A stretch of DNA of 50,258 nt, taken from positions 1 through 50,258 of the forward strand of contig JANXQL010000036.1 of assembly GCA_025356815.1 (NCBI GenBank), given 5' to 3'. The notes beneath the pieces are model-generated. The model saw only the letters and a list, made by a program, of their open reading frames with translations. It had not been told where the DNA came from and searched no databases. The position numbers and the translations under genes are program-made. This document shows, one piece after another, positions 46,214 through 50,258 of the stretch. Origin of the DNA: Pseudomonadota bacterium. GTDB lineage: Bacteria; Pseudomonadota; Gammaproteobacteria; Steroidobacterales; Steroidobacteraceae. Numbering within the stretch: position 1 is the first letter of the stretch; every line of letters starts with the position of its first letter.

Positions 46214-47266
46214 CTACCGTGCCTTGACTTGGTTCCAGATTTCGAGGTACTTGCCGCGTCGCTTGACGAGCTGCCACCAATCGAGTGTCTTAATGACGTT
46301 CGGGTCCGTCATGCCGAGCGCTTCGTAGCGATCCCGATCCGCCGGCGCTAGCTCCTGCGGCATCCTCGAGTTCGAGTAGCCGAAGCCGGTGACCGCGTGA
46401 GCCAGCGCCTGCGCCTTCGGCGTCGAGGCCCAGTTGAGCCACTGGTAGACACAGGGGTTGCTGCTCGCGCCCTTGACGATCATCCAGCTGTCGGAATAGG
46501 CGCTGCGGCCTTCCTTAGGGATGACGTCGGTGATGTGGCGGCCGGCCTTGCGCAGGCTCACCAGCGTCGGCTCCCACGAGTTGCCCGCGACGATTTCCCG
46601 GGACTGCATCAGCGTGCCCATCTCGCCCGTCGTCGCCCAGTACTTGCGGATGTTCGGCTTGAGCGCGATCAGCGCAGCCTTGACCCTCTGCAACTGATCG
46701 TCGGTCAGGTCGTATGTATTCTTGAAGCCCAGATAGCGGGACGCCATGTAGACTGCTTCGACGTCGTCCCAGATCGACACCTTCCCCTTCAGTTTCGGTT
46801 GCCAGAGGTAAGCGAGGCTGTCCGGCGTTGCGATGCCGGCGTCAGCATCCAAGAGCAGTCGAACGATTCCCCATCCATACGGAACGCCGTACAGCGCGCC
46901 GTTCTTCACCAGCCAGGGCGGAGACGAGAAAATGGGGAAGAAATCCTTCATCGACGTGATACGGCTACGGTCCACCGGCTCGACCGCGCCGGCATCGATG
47001 AGACGCATTGTCGTATCATTCGACGGCGTAATCAGGTCGTAGGCACCCCCGCCGGCGATGATTTTGGCGATGAATTCGTCATTCGAGCCGACATAGGTGG
47101 CCGACACCCGGCACCCCGTAGCCTTTTCAAACGGCTTGACGAAGTTAGCGTCCGCGTAGCCCTCCCAACTGAGGATGTTGAGGTCCCCGCTGGCGACTGC
47201 CGGCAACGACAACAGGACCACGACGGTCATCGCCAGCCACCGGATCAGCTCGCGTTTTTTCGGCAT
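46214..47266 (-). CDS. Periplasmic substrate-binding protein, PotD/PotF-like
   Basis: A 350-residue extracytoplasmic binding protein with a Sec signal ending in LSLPAVASG. The mature protein opens LNILSWEGYADANFVKPFEKATG, the classic PotD/PotF start, and continues with GGGAYDLITPSNDTTMRLIDAG, VPYGWGIVRLLLD and AGNSWEPTL. It should bind a polyamine or similar cationic amine and deliver it to the permeases. GGAGAT lies five bases before the ATG. It is the first gene of the transporter run, 154 bases after the aminotransferase gene. Confidence 0.92.
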   Translation of the reverse strand: MPKKRELIRWLAMTVVVLLSLPAVASGDLNILSWEGYADANFVKPFEKATGCRVSATYVGSNDEFIAKIIAGGGAYDLITPSNDTTMRLIDAGAVEPVDRSRITSMKDFFPIFSSPPWLVKNGALYGVPYGWGIVRLLLDADAGIATPDSLAYLWQPKLKGKVSIWDDVEAVYMASRYLGFKNTYDLTDDQLQRVKAALIALKPNIRKYWATTGEMGTLMQSREIVAGNSWEPTLVSLRKAGRHITDVIPKEGRSAYSDSWMIVKGASSNPCVYQWLNWASTPKAQALAHAVTGFGYSNSRMPQELAPADRDRYEALGMTDPNVIKTLDWWQLVKRRGKYLEIWNQVKAR

Positions 47267-47420
47267 CAGGATCTCCGCCAGAGGCAGTGGGCCCGGACAG
47301 TATAGAAGCGGTCATTCGGTGCGGGCGGGCCCCGAAATGCAAGGCCTGCAGGCGTGACGGCGCATGGAGTGCCTGCCCTACGGCACGACGCGGTCGCCGG
47401 GTGCCTGGTGCGCGCCACAG

Positions 47421-48836
47421 TTACGCCGCTAGTCCCGCGGCTTCGACGTTCGTCGAGACTCGGTCGAGTGCACGACCGAACCGGGTCACGATTTCATCCG
47501 CGTCAGCTCGGGTGGCCAGCAAGGGTGGCGCGAATGCGGCCAGTACGCGCCCATGTCCGCCACGCACTAGCAGTCGTTCCTCAAAGCAGGCGCGACTCAG
47601 GAAGCCGCCGACGCGATGCGTATCTGCGAAAGGCCGGCGTGCGCCGCGGTCCCCATCGAGTTCGACGCCGATCAGCAGGCCCCGGCCACGGATCTCGCCG
47701 ACGAGCGGGTGCTCGCCAAACGCTTCGAGGAGCCTGGACAGCAAATAGTCGCCGACCGTCGCGGCGTTGCCCGGCAGGTCCTCCGCCTCCATGAGGTCGA
47801 GATTGGCATGCGCGACGGCGGCGCCGACCGGATGCCCGGACCACGTAAAGCCATGCGCGAACATTGCGTCCGCACTCTTGTCCGCGTACAGCACGTCGGC
47901 GACCTTGGACGATATTAGGCAGCCCGACATCGGGAAATAGCCGCTGGTCAGGCCCTTTGCGATCGATATTAGGTCCGGCTTGATGTCAAGGCCGGGGCTC
48001 GCAAACCAGTTCCCGGTGCGACCGAATCCGGTGATGACCTCATCGGCAACCATAAGGATGTCGTAATGTTCTAGGACCTGGCGGATCGCCGTGAAGTAGC
48101 CGGGCGGGGGCACCAGCACGCCCCCCGTCCCGGTGACGGGCTCGGCGATGAACGCGGCGATAGTTTCCGGGCCTTCCTTCTCGATCATCTGTACCAGCGC
48201 ATTGATGAGATGACGCGTATAGGCCTCGGGAGTGGTCACATCCACGGGGCGGCGGTGGTAGTCGGCGGCGAGCGTGTGGAGGATTCCGGGAATCGGCAGG
48301 TCGAATGTCTTGTGCATCATCGGCAGTCCGCTGAGGCTGGCACCCGCGACCGTCGATCCGTGATAGCTGCTCAGGCGAGCGATGATCTTCTTCTTGAGCG
48401 GTCGGCCGAGCAGGTTGTTGTACCTGCGAATGATCTTGATTTGAGTGTCGTTCGCCTCCGAACCACTCGACGCGAACACGACGCGCGCCATCCCAGCCGG
48501 CGCGAGCTTAAGCAACCGCTCGGAGAGTCGGATCATCGGTTCGTTCGAGAAGTTGCCGAAGCTGTGGAAGTACGGCAGCTTCTCCATCTGTGCCGCCGCG
48601 GCGGCGGCGATGGACGGGCGGCCGTAGCCGACGTTCATGCACCACAGGCCGCCCCCGGCGTCGAGAAATTCCCGACCCCGTTCGTCGATCACACGCATGC
48701 CCTTGGCCTCGCGCACCACCACGACCTCGTTGCTGGCCTGGGCGCACGGCGCGGAGAAGCCGTGCAGGACGTCCGCGCGATCGAGCTGCTCGAGTGCAGA
48801 CGCTGCCGCGCCGGCTTCATGAATCTTGGTCACCAT
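47421..48836 (-). CDS. Class III omega-aminotransferase (putrescine/beta-alanine:pyruvate type)
   Basis: A 471-residue PLP enzyme that should move a terminal amino group from an amine or omega-amino acid to pyruvate or a keto acid. Marks are SSGSEANDTQIK, LSSYHGSTVAGASLSG, MVADEVITGFGRTG with the cofactor Asp at about 265, and the Schiff-base lysine at about 294 in ISIAKGLTSGYFPMSG. The ATG at 48836 sits six bases after GGAG; a GTG one codon earlier is possible. Placed directly above a polyamine-type transporter and below two dehydrogenases, it most likely takes the first cytosolic step in breakdown of the imported amine. Confidence 0.9.
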   Translation of the reverse strand: MVTKIHEAGAAASALEQLDRADVLHGFSAPCAQASNEVVVVREAKGMRVIDERGREFLDAGGGLWCMNVGYGRPSIAAAAAAQMEKLPYFHSFGNFSNEPMIRLSERLLKLAPAGMARVVFASSGSEANDTQIKIIRRYNNLLGRPLKKKIIARLSSYHGSTVAGASLSGLPMMHKTFDLPIPGILHTLAADYHRRPVDVTTPEAYTRHLINALVQMIEKEGPETIAAFIAEPVTGTGGVLVPPPGYFTAIRQVLEHYDILMVADEVITGFGRTGNWFASPGLDIKPDLISIAKGLTSGYFPMSGCLISSKVADVLYADKSADAMFAHGFTWSGHPVGAAVAHANLDLMEAEDLPGNAATVGDYLLSRLLEAFGEHPLVGEIRGRGLLIGVELDGDRGARRPFADTHRVGGFLSRACFEERLLVRGGHGRVLAAFAPPLLATRADADEIVTRFGRALDRVSTNVEAAGLAA

Positions 48837-48915
48837 CACGAACTCCTCTGACTTGTCCCGAGTACGATCCGCGGTTCGCTGCTGCCTCGGCGGGAAGGAT
48901 CTCGCCGCACGTGGA

Positions 48916-49686
48916 TCAGTGGCCGGCCGCCAACCCGCCGTCGGCCGACAGAATGGCGCCGGTCGTGTACGAGTTCACCGACGCGGCGAAGTACAGAATG
49001 GCGCCGACCGCTTCCTGCGGCGTGCCTACGCGGCCGACGGGCGCGACGCGTGCGATATACTTGTAGAGCGCATCGCCACCCGCAGCGGCGTTGTCGCGCT
49101 GAATCATAGGCGTGTCGATCCAGCCCGGACAGAACGCGTTGACTCGGATGCCGTCCGGCGCCAGCGCCAGGGCCATCATTCGCGTCATCTGCGTAACTGC
49201 GCCCTTCGTCGTGGCATAGACCACCGACCCCGGCGGCCCCGCCGTGAGGCCGAGGATTGAGCTCACGTGGATGATGTTTCCACGGGACCTGCGAAGTTCA
49301 GGTACGCAGGCCTGTGATGTGAAGAAACCCGCCTTGAGATTCAGGTCAACCATGCGCTGCCAGTATTCCTCGGTAAGGTCGTCGACAAGGCAGTCGTCGC
49401 CGCGGCCGGCGTTGTTCACGAGGACGTCGAGGCCCCCCAGATCCGCCAAGGCGCGAGACACCGTGCTCCGTCGCTGCTCCGACACCGACAGGTCACCGGG
49501 CGCGGCAATCAGCCGCGGCCCGCCCCCCATTTCCGCTATCGTGCGGTGCACTGAATCCGTGGTGCGGCCATTCACCGCCACCGTGGCGCCCAGCGACAGG
49601 AATGCCTCGGCAGCCGCCCGGCCGATGCCGAGCGTACTGCCGGTGATCAGCACCCGGCGTCCGGTGAAATCGAACATGGCGGTCAT
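48916..49686 (-). CDS. Short-chain dehydrogenase/reductase
   Basis: A 256-residue NAD(P)-dependent Rossmann-fold oxidoreductase. The cofactor motif TGSTLGIG is at 15-22, NNAG at 91-94, the catalytic serine pair in HVSSILG near 142, and YATTK at 157-161 gives the catalytic Tyr and Lys. The C-terminus AILSADGGLAAGH is usual for the classical family. It lies between a paralogous SDR (18 bases upstream) and the aminotransferase (79 bases downstream). Substrate is not predictable. Confidence 0.92.
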   Translation of the reverse strand: MTAMFDFTGRRVLITGSTLGIGRAAAEAFLSLGATVAVNGRTTDSVHRTIAEMGGGPRLIAAPGDLSVSEQRRSTVSRALADLGGLDVLVNNAGRGDDCLVDDLTEEYWQRMVDLNLKAGFFTSQACVPELRRSRGNIIHVSSILGLTAGPPGSVVYATTKGAVTQMTRMMALALAPDGIRVNAFCPGWIDTPMIQRDNAAAGGDALYKYIARVAPVGRVGTPQEAVGAILYFAASVNSYTTGAILSADGGLAAGH

Positions 49687-49704
49687 GCGTGTCCCGGCCT
49701 CCGC

Positions 49705-50258
49705 TCAGCCGTGCTGCGGCGTTGGAACATAGGCCGCCTGCGGTATGGCGAGGGCGCTTGCGTTTGCACCCCCCCAGCTACCATTGGCCATGCAACCGCC
49801 ATCGTTGGAGAGAATCGCGCCTGTGCAGTAGCCGCCGAGCTCCGAGGCGAAGTAGAGGACGGATGAGGCGCATTCCCTGACGGTGCCGACGCGTCTCAGG
49901 GGCGTCGTCTCGCGGATGAACGCGTGCACTTGGCCGCCGGTGGCAACGTTCTCCGACTGGATCATCGGCGTGTCTATGTAGCCCGGGCAGACGGCGTTGA
50001 CGCGCACGCCATCCGGGGCGAGCTCGATGGCTAGCGCCTTTGTCATGTTGACCATCCCGCCTTTCGAGATGGCATAGACGAAACTGTCCGTAGGTCCCGC
50101 GCAGAGCCCGGCGATCGACGCGACCATCACGATGTTGCCCCGGGAGCGCCGCAGCTCAGGGAGGGCGAACTTCGAGCAAAACAGCGCGGAGCGCAGGTTC
50201 ACGTCGATGACCTGATCCCAGTGCTCCTCGGTCACGTCCATCATGTAGCTGAGCGGAC
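49705..50258 (-). CDS. Short-chain dehydrogenase/reductase, 5' end outside the window
   Basis: The visible 184 residues are the C-terminal three quarters of a classical SDR. The cofactor-binding N-terminus lies beyond the edge; the frame continues upstream as PLSYMMDVTEE. Seen are DVNLRSALFCSKF, MVASIAGLCAG with a single catalytic Ser, YAISKGG with the catalytic Tyr and Lys, and AILSNDGG. After this the protein carries an unusual 24-residue tail (MANGSWGGANASALAIPQ...). It is clearly paralogous to the SDR 18 bases downstream, suggesting a tandem duplication followed by divergence. Confidence 0.9.
   Translation of the reverse strand, partial: PLSYMMDVTEEHWDQVIDVNLRSALFCSKFALPELRRSRGNIVMVASIAGLCAGPTDSFVYAISKGGMVNMTKALAIELAPDGVRVNAVCPGYIDTPMIQSENVATGGQVHAFIRETTPLRRVGTVRECASSVLYFASELGGYCTGAILSNDGGCMANGSWGGANASALAIPQAAYVPTPQHG

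Overview
The window is a high-GC chromosomal segment, probably from a proteobacterium and most likely a gammaproteobacterium. The pointers are TonB-dependent receptors, a cNor-type nitric oxide reductase cluster, an IorB-type molybdoenzyme subunit, PotABCD-type transport and GcvA-like LysR regulation. The lineage call is inference. No rRNA, tRNA, CRISPR array or phage module was seen.

Region 1 (1-10.5 kb) is mostly on the + strand. It holds the tail of an IS5-type element, a Pro/Ala-rich lipoprotein with a small secreted partner, a GSAM-like class III aminotransferase, a Tat-exported molybdopterin subunit coupled to a three-haem cytochrome c, a group II PLP decarboxylase and a GNAT acetyltransferase. 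Region 2 (10.8-22.3 kb) holds exported hydrolases: two YtcJ-like amidohydrolases, an M28 peptidase, a formyltransferase-fold protein and an intact TonB-dependent receptor.

Region 3 (22.4-36.6 kb) looks like an N-methyl amine catabolic locus. It has an MttB-superfamily methyltransferase, two sarcosine/dimethylglycine dehydrogenase-like FAD-GcvT fusions, an aldehyde dehydrogenase, an NCS1-type permease, a TonB receptor, an allene-oxide-cyclase-fold protein, and AraC and LysR regulators. Both dedicated transport genes are broken. The permease has two Trp-to-stop changes and about four frameshifts; the receptor has an N-terminal frameshift and a large internal deletion. The catabolic enzymes appear intact.

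Region 4 (36.6-42.7 kb, minus strand) is a nitric oxide reductase cluster in the order norC-norB-norQ-small membrane protein-polyferredoxin-norD, preceded by a perfect FNR/Dnr-type box. Region 5 (43.4-50.3 kb, minus strand) is a polyamine-type ABC transporter (binding protein, ATPase, two permeases) downstream of a class III aminotransferase and two tandem SDR dehydrogenases. Together these could import and oxidise an amine. The last SDR runs off the window edge.

The most interesting unit is the MttB-like methyltransferase and FAD-GcvT pair. It has no corrinoid protein in sight and sits next to decayed uptake genes.
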